Part shown: positions 11,178 through 25,259 of the stretch, in pieces | Layout of the letters: the number at the start of each line of letters is the position of its first letter | Numbering within the stretch: position 1 is the first letter of the stretch | Position numbers and translations under genes: made by a program | Notes under the pieces: model-generated | Databases searched by the model: none | What the model saw: only the letters and a program-made list of their open reading frames with translations | What the model was told of the DNA's origin: nothing | NCBI GenBank assembly: GCA_029962745.1 | Contig: CM057157.1 | Coordinates: 21,582,916-21,646,915 of the forward strand | Source of the DNA: Echinometra lucunter | Lineage: Eukaryota; Echinodermata; Echinoidea; Camarodonta; Echinometridae | Length of the DNA: 64,000 nt | Reading direction: 5' to 3'

Positions 11178-11400
11178 TTTCTTTCTTTCTTTCTTTCTTT
11201 CTTTCCTTCCTTCCTTCTTTCTTTCTTTTTCTTTCTTTCTGCTTTTTCTTGCCCTCTCCATTCCCTTTTTATTTTCCTTTCTGCTCAACCTTTCTGCCTC
11301 GATCCTTGCCCTTTCCAAAATATGTTTGTTTCTATCTTACTATCTCTCTTTCTGTCTCTGAGTCTCCGGCTCTTTCTCTCTCCCTCTCTCTCCCCATGGG
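11178..11400. repeat. Polypyrimidine CTTT/CT-rich tract
   Basis: TTTC/TTCC units grade into CTCTCT. The tract is the opposite-strand counterpart of the purine tract about 1 kb to the left. Confidence 0.85.
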
Positions 11401-11493
11401 CCTAATCTCCCTTTTATAATTGCATCTCAGCGATTGTATGATTATTATAGAAGATGCAAATTAGGCCATTTTTTAAAGGAACCATTTCAATTA

Positions 11494-11735
11494 TTTGGTT
11501 CGACAGGCAGACGCTTTACCGACTGAGCCAACTCGCTCCCTTAAATAGGCCTATAGTGTGATGTGGGTGCCTTGGCAAATATAACTACCAGATCAAAATG
11601 TCTCCTTGGACTCGAACCCACGATCTTTGGTTCGACAGGCAGACGCTTTACCGACTGAGCCAACTCGCTCCCTTAAATAGGCTTATGTGGGTGCCTTGGC
11701 AAATATAACTACCAGATCAAAATGTCTCCTTAAAT
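11494..11735 (-). mobile_element. tRNA-derived SINE, partly tandemly duplicated
   Basis: On the minus strand, 11672 to 11606 reads as a tRNA-like head. It has a box A (TGGCTCAGTCGG), then GTAAAGCGTCTGCCTG in the position of the anticodon arm, and a box B (GGTTCGAGTCC). The head plus about 60 bp is repeated with a period near 132 bp (11494-11606 and 11626-11730). The upstream copy lacks box B. It is a SINE and not a functional tRNA gene: no 3' acceptor complement closes the stem. Confidence 0.75.
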
Positions 11736-12066
11736 TGAGACTTGTCTATCTAGTTATGTTAAATGTAATCATACAAAGAGAATAATGAACAACTGTGTTT
11801 TTAATCGACAAATAAAAAAAAAAAGAAAAAAGAAATGAACTCCTTAGGTATTTATTAAATAATACGCGCGCACCCTCGTGGATCGTGAAACAAACAGTCC
11901 CTTAGCTACTTTCCTAAAGCTTTGGCATCGGTTCCAACTCTAAATTCGCGCTTTATCATGACTGAAATCTTGAAGTAAGAGGAGGGGCGCTTCTTACGAT
12001 AAAATGTAGTGTGCTACTAAATGATATACTTGGTAATGAAACCATTCACTCATTGTTCACTCATGT

Positions 12067-12121
12067 AGGGGTGACTTCAGTGACCACTCAAAATTCTTGA
12101 GTGATCACTGAGGTCACCCCT
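12067..12121. repeat. 55-bp near-perfect palindrome
   Basis: AGGGGTGACTTCAGTGACCA faces its complement across a centre at about 12094, with about three mismatched pairs. It lies inside roughly 200 bp rich in TTCACTC phrases (12040-12215), which may be a MITE. Confidence 0.8.
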
Positions 12122-13119
12122 CAAAGAGTGAATATCACAATTTTTACTCTTTATTCACTCTCCATTCACTCTAAATGCACTCTCTTCTGAAATTCAAACA
12201 TAAAGGAGTGAAACGCGTTCACTCTTTTTTTTTTTTTTTTTTTAAAGAGAGTAATCACCATGGTAATCATGGTAACATGACATCCTTTGACTGACAGCCA
12301 AAAAACAAAATGAAAAACAAAAAACGAAAAATAAAAACAAAAAAATCCCAAACTAATAGGGAACAATTAATGAAAAAAAAATACAATGTAAACAAAAAAA
12401 AAACAATAAATCAAAAACAAAAACTTGAAAGGGCCAAGAAATGCATTAATAAAATCTCAAATACATACCTGGGTAAGAGACGTCATCATTCAAAATATCA
12501 CGAGATAAAGTTTTATAAAATTCAAAACGTCGCAAAATCTGGAGGTATTTATCAAGTCAAAACTCCTTTTTGTTGTTGGGAACGAGCAATCATGAATTAA
12601 GCGTAGACCGATGGAATACAAGAAAGAGCCGTTTCTACGGAAGGCTTGGTTTTATATAATTTTATGTGACGTTCTTACCTAATGGTTTGATTTCAGCAAA
12701 GCATAGGTGAACTCCAGAAATAATAAGAAGAAAGTACAGCTCAACCCCTTGAGGTTGATTCTGACATGTGTCAGCACTGAAGAACCTGTTAGGGAGGTGA
12801 GAAGAATCAATAGCAGTCTTCTGGTAAACTTTGGACCAACTACAGGAGGAGCGAAATCTTTAGAATATGGGGACAAGATGAGAAATAGTATACAAATGTC
12901 ATGGACTATGAGATACATGTGTAGGAGCCAAGGTCATTGTAACAAACAAAGAAACCTGACATAGGCCTATACGGGTGAAGATAGATCAGGCTGATGGAGC
13001 TCTTGGACACCTTCTGTATACACATAAAAAGGTTTGAAAGGTTTGGAACAACACTATAATTATGAGTGGCACGAGTAATGTCAAGGCCTGTTGTGTCAAC
13101 CGCTATGATACAGATTTCC

Positions 13120-13392
<273 letters not shown>

Positions 13393-14819
13393 TTATATAT
13401 CACTCTGTATGGCATAAAACCTAACGGACGGAAATCTAATCTTAATAGAGAAAAGCTATGAAGGAAAGCAAACAAAATAAGAGAACTGACTGGGAAAAGC
13501 CGAAAAAAGTGAATTTCTTAAGCCTAAAAAGCAATGATTTTATAAGAACTTTAGAACACTGACAGGGATTTAAAATTGGTGAAATGACGAAACATGGGAC
13601 GGCCCTCCCTGCTGAGAAAATATCTAAAATATCAAATTATTGAAATATCTTAAATACGGTACTTCAAATCCATTTGTTCATTTTTTCAAACTTAATTGCT
13701 TTGAGATCTAGATCTGACATCTACATACTAAAAAGCAATTATCAACACACGGGTGGTTTGGATAGCCCGACATGCATGGCTGATTCGAAAAGGTCGGCTC
13801 GTATCCAGTCAAGTTCAGGCTGCGCGCGCACAAATTCCTTCTCTCCCCCCCCCCTCCCCCCTCCCCCCCCCCCCCTCACATACTCACATCTACTGCACCA
13901 CAAAAATTCTTAACTATTGATATTTGATAACTTTGGCTTCTGTTCATATAGAAAAAAAAAAAAACAATACACAAACGTCATCCCATGCAAAGGTGTCTGA
14001 GAGATAACATGTTGTATTCAATGCAGTTAGAATCAACACATCTCAAGGTCAGCATGAAGGTCAGTGTTTGTTCGAAAAGTACTCCGCATACTCGCAAAAC
14101 TAAGGTCAAAAAAGTATTTAAAAAAAAAAAAAAATCATCTGAAAATCTATCGGGAGGGCAGGCCACAAAAGAAAATCAGTTATCAAGAGTGACAGTCATT
14201 TCATTTTACTCGCTGGAGAATTTGCGCATGAGATACATCGACCAACGTTTCGAAGTCATTGTCATACATGTTCTAGTACCTTACTTCTAAAATTAATCCT
14301 TAGCTCTCGGTCGCACTTTGAAAAGTTGTTAGAATATCATAATTCATTGGCGTAAATCCGGGGGGGGGGGGGGAGGGATGGGGGATATATCCCCCACTTT
14401 TTCGAGAGGGGGGATGGCGTGTGCAAATATCCCTCCTACTTTTTAAGGAAGAAATTTTTAATTAATCAGTTAGTAAAATTTTTGATAATCTGTCATAAAC
14501 GACCATCATATTTTAGAATTTCTATTTGAAAATGCGATTAAAAACAGAAAAGTGATTATTTTTGGGTCGCTCGCTTCGCTCGCTCGCAAAAAGAAAATTG
14601 AAATGTGTGTAAGGGGGTTCTGTGCAGGTGGGTGAGGGTGTGTATTTATACTTAAGTGTGAGATCGACAGAAAAAAAAAATAGGCAAAAAAGTCGATCCC
14701 CCTCCCCCCCCCCCCCCCCCACTCCTCAAAGTGGATTTACGCCGGTGCCATAATTATATTATTTTTCTTATAATTCAGCAACCTAGACCTACTTTACCAA
14801 ACAACCTTTTAATTTGTTC

Positions 14820-15612
14820 TATAGACCAATTTCACCTCCGGTTTATGTATTTGGCCCTCTATCGGCGACGCCATTGCTGCGGTGGGCCAGCGCGCTGACC
14901 GCGATTGGCTCTGTGTACAAAATGAATGTAAGATATGAGATATGCCCCGATATTGTTCCATTTACTTTATTCTAGATCATTAAAATAAAGCATGGATACA
15001 TGGGTAGATGAGGTAAGACAATGGACATATCTGACGGATGAAGGTATGATGTATTTTTGTACTTTCGATCGTTTTTCAACTTAGTTTTGTCAGTAAAAGT
15101 TCGATTGCAGCCTAGAAGCCGTAGTAAACGGGAGCCCTAAATCTTACCCTGTTTACAAAGTCATGTTTTCACTCATTAAATTTTGCGCCAAAGTACATAA
15201 TGATAATGTTTCTTGACTTCAAAGTCCTTTCTGTTGATGTTTTTACCCACTGGCGACGAATTCCTTCACATTGCTTACGGAAACCTGTGTAGGGAGTACG
15301 GCTTCTCACACAAACAGGCTTCATGAGTCAAAAGCGAGTGAATTTCGCACTCAGTTAGCTTCCAATTTTTAAACTTTCTCTAATTCTTGTGGCATTTGAG
15401 CACCGCACAGCTGCGACCTGAACTTCCCTGATAATTTCTCATTGCAAATATTAAAATAAATCTGCATATACTGGTCAAAATAGACCAAAAATCGAACGAA
15501 TGTACATAACGCGCTATTGACTTGTGTACTATAAAAGTCGGAGCGCCCACCGCAGTATGTCGAACTGTATCGAACAGTCTGCTGCCCTCTTGCGTTGTGA
15601 AATTGGTCTATA
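14820..15612. mobile_element. DNA-transposon-like element with TATAGACCAATTTCAC ends
   Basis: A perfect 16-bp terminal inverted repeat (14820-14835 and 15597-15612) bounds 793 bp, flanked by TA-rich sequence. Inside are gene-like signals: ATGAAT|GTAAGA at 14922-14933, a pyrimidine-rich TTCTAG acceptor ending at 14975, then ATGGATACATGGGTAGATGA and another GTAAGA donor at 15013. No transposase motif was recognised. Confidence 0.6.
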
Positions 15613-16899
15613 CAAATTATTAGGGACACAGATATTGGCAGGACCACATAATGAAGCAACTAATCCCCGCTGCAATGGAGAGAAGGGCGAGGAAAAAAGA
15701 TCCTTATTGCTATTGATATCAGTATTATTATTATTATTATTATTTCATGACAGCACTTCGGTATGCATCAAAATATGCCACGGCATGCAGGAAAAGCTGA
15801 TTTATTCAAATATTATGAATTGTTCTAATATTATTGTTGTAATGAAAGTGACTCAAATATCGAATATCATTTCTTTGAATGCGAACTTGATTACCGTGAT
15901 TCAAAATTTTATCCATATATTTTGTTGTATCATGCATAGCTCGTTCCGACTATTTCTCCGTAGGCTCCTCCATATTATTTTCACATTTTTTTTGTTAGTC
16001 TGGTCTTCTCGACTAATACTACATGTAACGATATAGACACGAGGTACTCGCCTTTTATTTTCTCTGACTATAGATTTCATGTTCGTTTGTACCCTTCAAG
16101 GTACCCTTTATATTGTCTGTACCATCTATATTGTGAAAACATTGCAAATGTGAATTATGAAACAATAAACTGGAATATGAAACAATAAAATGACGTTTCA
16201 TCTAGGCTTAAAATGAAAAAGAGAAAAAATCATGGGGACGTGAAAGGGGCTTGCAGATCTTATCATACTGTGCATCCATCTTGTAAACAGGGTAAGTTTG
16301 CTGTTTTAGGGGAGCTTTGGACAAGCGCTTGTGTCACGAGTAATTTTTGACTACACAATGTTTAAAAAAAAAGATCAGTCGCAAATCCTTAACATTGCAT
16401 TTTGGGCATCTAGTGTGGAACAATTTCTCCCCTTCATGTTTATTACATTGAATACATGGGAATCCTATACCTTATAATTTACCTTATTGCAGAGGCTGGA
16501 TCTCTACAAGCCTTTGTTTAATCACGACCCAAAACTATATTTGTAAGTTGGTTTTTTTTGTGATCACATTTCCTTTTATTAAATTATTATTCGTGAATTA
16601 TCTGTAACAAGGAACAACTTGCACGATATGAACAATAGCCATTTTATCATGCATTGCAATAACATTATTGTACCCTCGTCATCTTCATCATCCACATCAT
16701 CATCATTATCGTCTACTTTAATCCTAAACACACTCCGTCACATGACAAAAACATTACAAGCAACCTCCCCATTATTAACAAAACTCATTTTAAAGAAAAG
16801 TGACACAAAGCGGCTTTCATATGGAGAATTTTAATATCCCATATCAAAATTCTTGTGTAAAAACTGTACAGTACAATGAAGCAAAGATTAATGTACTAG
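15613..16899. other. Intergenic sequence between the element and the NFI 3' end
   Basis: AT-rich with no recognised gene. The long plus-strand frame across 15524-16036 shows no conserved motif and is dominated by TTA repeats. An AATAAA on the minus strand at 16575-16580 could be a distal NFI polyadenylation signal. Confidence 0.4.
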
Positions 16900-19800
16900 A
16901 TAGAAGTCACAAGAGGTTTACCTTCAAACTACATGGAGTTTTCAAAGCTGGACAATGAAATTCACCAACAGCTTCTGGAAGATATCTTTTGTTTCAGAGA
17001 CACAAGTATCAGCATTCAACAAAATTGTGGTGGGCTTGAAAATACATTATACATAATTCAAAATAAAATATGAATGTAGCAACTTTTAAAAAATATTAAT
17101 ATCGTAATAATTTCATCAGACAAATCCAAGCAGAAATAATGCTTGTTGTTACGTCTTTTGTTCAATCAACGCAGGAACACAAATCTACTCTGTCGGCTAT
17201 TATATAAATCATAGCAATAGACAGCTATGCGATAGAGCCGTTGTACCATATTGCATGCAAATACACTGAATCAGTTTTATCTTTCGTGATACGATTACAT
17301 TTCTAAGTTCGATTAGCTAGGTTCTCTACAGATGTAGAGAAGATATTTCATCATGCAAATAAATGTTTATTAATGTATAAGCAGAACATTCTTCATGAAA
17401 ATGATTTGAAATCAGGGTTGATACATCATATTCTCTATTCGACAAAAAGAGCATATGAACAATGACAGACAATCCTCTTTCAAAATTGTATACCACACAA
17501 ATCATTCAATACTATTTCTGCACACAGAAATAAGACTCTCCTTAAAAAATATATAATCTTTTTCCTTACTCATTGCACATTAAATAAAACACAAAAAATA
17601 CTTTAAAAACTATCTAATATACTTTTGAGAATGACCACTTGTTGGAAAATACACAAATATTACTAAATATTAGGGTCAGAATTCTAGAAAATTTGAAATA
17701 AATATCAGCATTTATCAAAACAATCGCTTTCAATTAACAGCAAGTGGACCTAGGAGGCAATGTTTTATTATGTTTTAAAGAGCTAATAAACAAAACTGAT
17801 TGCCATGACAACAACAAACCAGTCCATTAGTATGTCACTTTTAAGATATTTGATTTAAGCCTATGCTATAGTTGGATCACAGGACCAAGTATATATGTTC
17901 GGATGTCCCTTGGGGAACACATACAACGACTGGATCGAATCACTATGCTAACAGTTTATAGGTGTTAAAAAGGAAAACTACTCATGTTTACTGTAATCAC
18001 TTTCTTTTCTTAGTATTATTGGTACTCTGATTTTGTTTGAGGCCATCTTCAATTTCTCAAAAAGAAATAAATGGCATAGTTGGTAGGTGCAAAAAATTTC
18101 GCTAATGGATGATAGTAAATGCTTAATCCTTTCAAAATAAAATTCCAATTGTTGTACTTACATACATTCGATCTCAAAATGCATTACAAAATGTGGACAA
18201 ATACTCTAGGGTAAGTAAATACACAGTCTAATTCCAGCCATATTCGAATTTAAAATCTATTACAAATGACGTTCTGAGTGGTTAAAGATAATAAAAATTT
18301 CAGACCAAATACAAAAAATCTTAAGAATTTCTGTAAAGGCAAAGTTCACACAGGTCCATTTTCCTCCTTCATTCTGAGTATATTTCTTGTTTTTTAATTT
18401 TTTTTTTTTATTCCTTTCATCTTCTTCACGCATAAGTCTTCAAGAACAACTGCAAATATGAATCTGAGGTCAACATATGTACAATGCTTTGATATGAACC
18501 AGACAATATTAGGTGATATGATGATCAGCAGAAAATTCTGGTTGTATGTAATTCTCATAGATTTCCAAGTGGATTAAATGGCACAGCAACTAAGTAATAG
18601 CAAAACAATTCTACCACTTTCATACTCTGATAAAACAAATCTATATCCACTACATGTACACAAACAACAGTATTTCAGTTGATTTTTATAATTCATAAAA
18701 GCGCCCCAAACCTCCCACTTCTTATTAGAAATTTGTATTTGGTAATCTGACCCGAACATGAAAGCAGATTTTTTTTTTTCATGAGACAATGGGGGAAAGA
18801 ACTACTGATAAACAGAGAGGAATAAATAATTGATCAATCTACAAAGACAATTAATTCTACTTGGCAAGATAATCATTATTTCAAAAATTAATACTTAATA
18901 ATATCAAAATGAAAGTTCCGTAACTTTATATAAATTACATTTACATTTGTAGTTGGTTACACAGCATGTGATACCGCCCTTATGCTTCTCAGCACATGAT
19001 TTCACTTTTGGTGAAACACCTTGAACAACAACAACAAAAAAGATTCATTTCTGAAACCATAAATGTTGTACCTTTATGAGCATTCAAGTTTTCTTCTACA
19101 AGGGTTCAATATGTAGTCCGACATATGATTTTTCATTATAAGAAGATGCTGTGAGAATAGTTACTATTTTGGCTAGGTCAGAGATCAATGCAAATCTTTA
19201 GTTAGCTATCTTGTCCAACATTCACATCTGACGTGCATATATCTGCTTTGTTGTTTTTGTGCTCATTGTAAATAAAAATACCTACATAAATGATGGGTTA
19301 CCAAATAAAAGACATCGTCTTCTTCCATACAGTCAAAGAACTAATACCATTTACAGGACTTCAAATTTCCCTTCCTTCTTAAAAAAGTATTATTTTACAT
19401 TAAATTGCACTTCAATAGACACAGTGGAGTATAGCAAATGTCTACACACAGAGTAAAATAAATTTTAAACTTAAAAAGCAACCAAAACTGTGTATATAAA
19501 AGGGACCTAAGAGTTTCATGCACAATCCTTTTTCAATAAATAACTCTCAAAAGTACAGCCTATACAGTACACTTAACAATCACAAAATTAATCGGCACTG
19601 TCTTTGGTCCCTTTCGACGACATTCCCACAATGCATAGTTGCAGAAAAGATACTAAAAAAAAAATACTTCCTTTTTTTTCTTTCTCAATTTTGAATGTTT
19701 CTAGAAATGTTGTGAATACACAAGGCGAAACATAAACACTTCTTTAGAAAAAGATCTTTCTTGCAACATATACACTGTACAATCTTCATTAAAAAAATTA

Positions 19801-22800
19801 TATATCCTATACACAACTTTCATTGCATCTCTTATGTACAGATAGTGAACCATTGCTGAATTATTACATACTATTTACATACCAAATACTTACAAATGTT
19901 CCCTAGAAATCCATAGTCCTTTTCGCCAAGCCATACCTCACACAAATAGTCTGAATACTATAGAAAGATATCACATCTCAAAACCTTTCTTCAAAAGGAA
20001 TTTTTAAATTTTGACTTAACAAGTGATTGGATCAAACGTAGACTTTGGCATAATTATCTTTATGAGGAAATGATATGATATCTTCAAACTGAAAGCAACT
20101 GAGAAGCAAATCTGTATTTTTCTAATCTGATTAAAAATGCTGGGACAACTTTAACAATTCTACGGTGTAGCCAAATCTGAGAATCACTCTGTTCGAAACT
20201 TTTCATGACATGATCCGGTCAGAGGGGTCATGCCCTTCTAAACATCTTGCTGGAACTGAAACACAATGCAGGATGATAATCATGGTATTACTTTTGCTCT
20301 ACAAATAGGGTGTCGCGATTGTTTAATTTCTTATGACAACTTTCCTCTTAACAGCATCGTTTTCTCTTGTTCAAATTAAACTTTCCCACAATTATTTGCC
20401 ATTGGAGTTGAGCAAAGATTGAGGCTCTGTTGAGCAAATGTTTGTGCTCAAGAGATAGAGAGAGAAAACTTACCATCTGAAAAAGGACACAAGGACCCTA
20501 TTTCATAAAACCTGATGTCAATAACAACTGTCACAATCATACCAAAATTTGCTGACATCCAGTCAATTCCTACAATTTGAGTAGCATGTATCAGTAAGTG
20601 TTCATCGGCTTTGATGAAATGTTTTAGGAAGTAGGACCTAGTTGTTCTTATTTTAAGCTTTTAATAGATTCTACAAGTTTTTACTGCAAAGGTGAAAACA
20701 CACTTTCATTCCAAATTAAGAAAGTGCTAACAAAGTAACAAAGACAAAGTTTTGGAAAGCTCTGGAGAGGAAAAACAGAGTGAGGTCTCAATGAGGGGCA
20801 AAAACTGGTAATTATCACACATTTCAAGTACTTTCCTTAACTGGGATATCCCCTTAAAGCTTTGAACCATTTAAAAAAAACCAGAGGTCGACAACAGAAC
20901 AAACACGAGATAGAATCCTGACTTTCCACAAAAAAGAAAAAAAGAAATTCTCATCAAAATCTGATTTACAAGCCAACCTGAAAATCATCCTATGAACAAA
21001 GTGGTACTGCTGCCCTCTGTAGTACTGACCTAGCGCCCTCTATGTTCAGAGACACTCAATGTTCCTTGGGACTACGAACACAACTTTAGCAGAATAAAAA
21101 TTTGTTTTCTACCAAAAAAGGGGGCGGGGGTTTGAGGTAAGCATTCGAACCAAAGACAGAAGAAATGAAAGCTCTGCATACAAAAATAAGGTAAAATAAA
21201 AATAAAATACTTCAAATGTCTATTTTTTCTCATACACACTAGTCTTCTATGCAAATTTGTAAAACCTGATATATGCATAAACTTAGTCAGGAATCCATTT
21301 GTAGAAATAGCAAGGAATGTACAGTAAGAAAACAAGAAAACCAAAGGCAAATAATTTCTATTTCAGAAGCAGTTACCAATACAACATTCCAACAAACTCT
21401 AAAAACACAAAGTCTGCATGCCTCACAGTCTATCTACAATGCAAATTTCATTTTAAAATGCTTTTCTTTTCTCAGATTTGGTACACTTCTTTCAGAACCT
21501 CAATCACTGGCTATAGGGTGGAGCTAATATCACGTCACTTCGTTCAATAGAGAAGTTAGGGCTTAACATACTGTATATTACTGTACTGCATGTACAATAT
21601 TTTTCTTAACAATGCTTTTGATTTGGCAATGAGTTATGGCACTCCACAACTTCAGCTTGAAAAGTTGTTCCTCTCTGTTGTAACTTTTAAGTAAATTCAA
21701 TTATGTATATAAAAAAATTTTGTTCAAGAAAAGTAAAGTCTCTTGCAAATTTAACAGTAAATCTCGTGACATGAACCTTTTGCTAATTCTAAAGGACAGC
21801 CATTTTGACAGCAAGATAAATTTTTGCATTGCAAAAATTTGTGTTCCTTGAAATTAAAATCGATCTGCAGCATGAAACCCACTTGCAAATTTCAGACTTA
21901 AAATGCTAGTCAAATTTTCTGTTTTTAACAGTATTCTGTGGAATTTCTAGAAGGGAAAAAGGATTCCCAAATATCATCCATTTCCTGATAAATAAATGAC
22001 AAAAAAAATTTAAAAAAATGACACACACAAATGAAATCTTTCTCTTCCAAATCTGCACCTATTATTAATTTTTTTTAATATGCAGGAGGGGTATTGCAAT
22101 TGGACTGTGGTAAATCTCATTTACTAAAATCGATAGAATGATAAGAAAAAGTATAATTAAGAGTTCCCTCTCTGCCACCCCCCTGATCCCTCTGCTAAGT
22201 TCTATGAGCAGGGAATTCCTCTTTCTTCAATAACAGTTGCAGCTAAGCAATCTAGACTAATGTGTATTTGTGTGTGTGTCAGAGCAATTTGCTGCAGTGC
22301 AAGTTTGCTTTCGCACTCCCTCAATGTATTGGTCTACTTCCATACAATCATTCTATCGATTCTAGTTTTGTAAGAAACTGCTTCACAAAACATAGAGCAA
22401 TGTTTCGGCCTTTGCAGGGAGTGCAATTGCTGAGGTCTACATGGTTATAGGTATTAAGTCACAACTGGATTCTGAATTCCATTCCTACACTGATGTGTGT
22501 AAAAAAAAAAAATAAAAAATTGTGAGTTTGTTTTTTTAGTAAAAACATTCTTTCTCATATCTTCCATCTCAACTCTCGGGCTATTGAAGTAAATTAATAT
22601 ATTAATGATTTGGCAAATTTTCTCCCTGTATAGGGCTATGTCCCATTAATTATTCCGTCATTCTGTGCAAAAAGCAGATATGGTCCATTGTTATGTTTTC
22701 TTTCGAAAAGATTTCAAAAATTTCCCAATGGATTTACTTTCAGAAGCTATGCCTTTAACATTCTACAATGTCCTTTCAAACTGTATACAGGTAATCCTTC

Positions 22801-25185
22801 TTTCTATACTTTTGTCAAAGGGGAAAATCAGCTCACACGTTTGCAAAATACACTGGTTTACTATACACAAGTCTTAAATATATGTACTGAGCTAAATATC
22901 AAAAAATCGCATGCAAGTCCTTATCTTCAGGTACAAAGTTAATTAAAGCATCCTTCACAGTACGAATGAGTGTAATAACAACAACAACACAAGGTCATCA
23001 CCATGACAACAGACCTTGAGATACAAACATTACAATACAAATACATGGCTTACTCTACAAGATAATTGAGAATATATGTACTAAGTATATAAGGCTGGGT
23101 AATTCATGTTTACAAGGAGCACTTGAAAATACTGCTTACATTCGACATTATGTCTACGTAAGCTAACATACAAAAACAGGGCATCAAGTCAAATATATAG
23201 TTTACTCATGGAAATAAATGGCATAAGATAACATTCAGGCTTTCAAATGTAAGGTTCATATTCAATATCGCAGTTACAAAACCTTGACTTGATCACAACA
23301 AAAAATGCATAAAAATATAGTATTCTCTCTCTGAGTCCTGTACAAGGAAAATCAAAATACATGAAATCTTTCACTTGAATATATTTTCTCTCTTGAAGAA
23401 AAGGAAGGGAAGAAAAAAATATATATGTACAGCATGTCATGTATATGGGAAATCAATATAAAAAAATGTGAAATTTCTGCTACTGTAACAACAATCCAAT
23501 TCGGTAAAAGAGCTCTGATAAGAGTCTTGACAATACTGTCTCTGACAAAAACACACACACACACACAAGTTCACAAATAACAATCAAATTGTAGCAATAT
23601 CTCACTTAAAATAGAATTTTCATAAGAGACAGGGAAGACGTGTTAAATTTCAAAGAAGAACCACTTGAAAAACGTCTTCTTTTATGACAAAATTTCAGAA
23701 GATTCCAATCGAACATAAGAAAATGTATTTATTGCCATCACAATGAAATAGGATTTCAATTTATAAATTGAGGGTTTGATCAATTATCAGTTGCTTTCAT
23801 CCACAGCAAAATAAATTTGTTGAAATATCCCTAATTTCTTGACTGATTTCTAAATCTACCACTCTTTAATCAAGGCAAGTTATCGATTTGCTCTAATTCA
23901 TCTGCTGTTATGCTCAGCTTGAAATGAGGCTCACAATTCCTCATCAAAGAAGACTATTCAGCTACTCATGCAGATATCGTAAAAGAGATAGAGAGAAAGA
24001 TGGAAAGAGAGAGAGGGATAGAGAGAGAATAATTACAGGAGACGAACTTCATCATCTCTGTTTAAAAAAAAAATGGCACAGGAAAACTTTATCTTGCGTA
24101 TGTCACACAAAAGAAGACAAAATCATGCATTCTGGCGAAGAAAACTTTGCTGTTAAAGAACAAGATTGCTATCACTTTAAAAGGAAAATTAGGAGTTATG
24201 TTTGTTGGGGTTGACTGGATAAGGCAAGGCCTAAAGTCATGCGCCTTTGCTAAAATGTAATGTATGATGCATGGTGTTACTGACTTCCAAGAGTCCTGTA
24301 GCTAAACTACAATTCACACTCCCACATGGAGTTTTGCATTGAATTCTCAGCTTCAACAATCACGCTTTGCACAACTTCTAGAATACAATGATTTCATGTA
24401 CATAACAAAGAAAATCAAATACCAAAAAAATATGGCTATAATATATGATAGAAGCAAATAAGAGATAAAATAAAAAGATTTGAAGGAATTAAATACTTTT
24501 GTCAAATTATCATCACAGACTATTTACAGAATACCCGCTTTCTTCATTATCAAAAAAGAGTCTCGTTTCAGTCGCTGCTTTCAGTTCTCGGTATTCGTTG
24601 AAGCCAGGTTGAGCATGCATTCAACAGAGTCTGGCTGCTAGGTTCATACAAGACAGGCACATGATCTCTATGTATTGTCACATGGAAGGTGGCTGGCAAT
24701 CACATGATCATCCCATGGTCATCACACGACCACATCATGACTTGCTGAGTGGATGGCCTATCATTTCATGATCACCTACATAAATGTTAGAAAGTTCATC
24801 ATCCCAGCATGTATGTCCGCCATACCTTGCCTAAGTTAGCAACATTCCGTTCTATCATATCAGCTGCAATCATTGCATTTCTCTTGGCTAAATCACCTCA
24901 TCCCTTCCACATCCACATCTGCTCACCACCAACATAGTTTCTACAAACAACACGTCATAGCTCTGGGGCATCGCTTCAACTTTCAACTTTGACCCTAGGC
25001 ATTTATGCATCTCAAGAGGGCAGTCTTCCGTGTGCTTCGGCAGACACAAGCAGACAAACGCGCATGGTATAATGGTCCATCCACACACAACATCCAGCTG
25101 GTTAATGAAAGGTGACCTCTCTTGCTACTATTGGCTGCAGAGGTCACTAGGATTGATGGTCAGAGGTCAGAAGTCATTCAGGACA
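16900..25185 (-). other. Probable long NFI 3' UTR
   Basis: This is 8.3 kb of AT-rich sequence directly below the NFI stop codon. It has no exon signals and far fewer mobile elements than either flank (one clear MITE at 20493). AATAAA on the minus strand occurs at 17366-17371 among others. Pumilio-type TGTANATA matches on the minus strand occur near 18475 and 23425. Vertebrate NFI mRNAs also have very long 3' UTRs, so this fits. The true end cannot be fixed from sequence. Confidence 0.45.
20493..20638. mobile_element. MITE-like element in the NFI 3' UTR region
   Basis: The left end GGACCCTATTTCATAAAAC pairs imperfectly with the right end TGTTTTAGGAAGTAGGACC. It belongs to the same style of element as 2523-2670. 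Confidence 0.4.
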
Positions 25186-25259
25186 TCACTTGGAGGAAGG
25201 CACATTGTTCTGACCTGTATCCATGGGTTCAGAGTTCATATTAACTGGAACGAACCTTG
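25186..25259 (-). CDS. NFI: NFI last coding exon and stop
   Basis: It encodes ARFVPVNMNSEPMDTGQN then NVPSSK and TGA. RFVPV parallels RFVSV near the vertebrate C-terminus. The acceptor is CCAACAG|CA. Confidence 0.85.

Noticed and set aside
11606..11672. tRNA gene
   Set aside because: Boxes A and B are present, but the acceptor stem does not close and the unit is embedded in a duplicated SINE.
15524..16036. 170-residue plus-strand frame
   Set aside because: It begins inside the TIR element, crosses its end, includes a TTA microsatellite and shows no motif.
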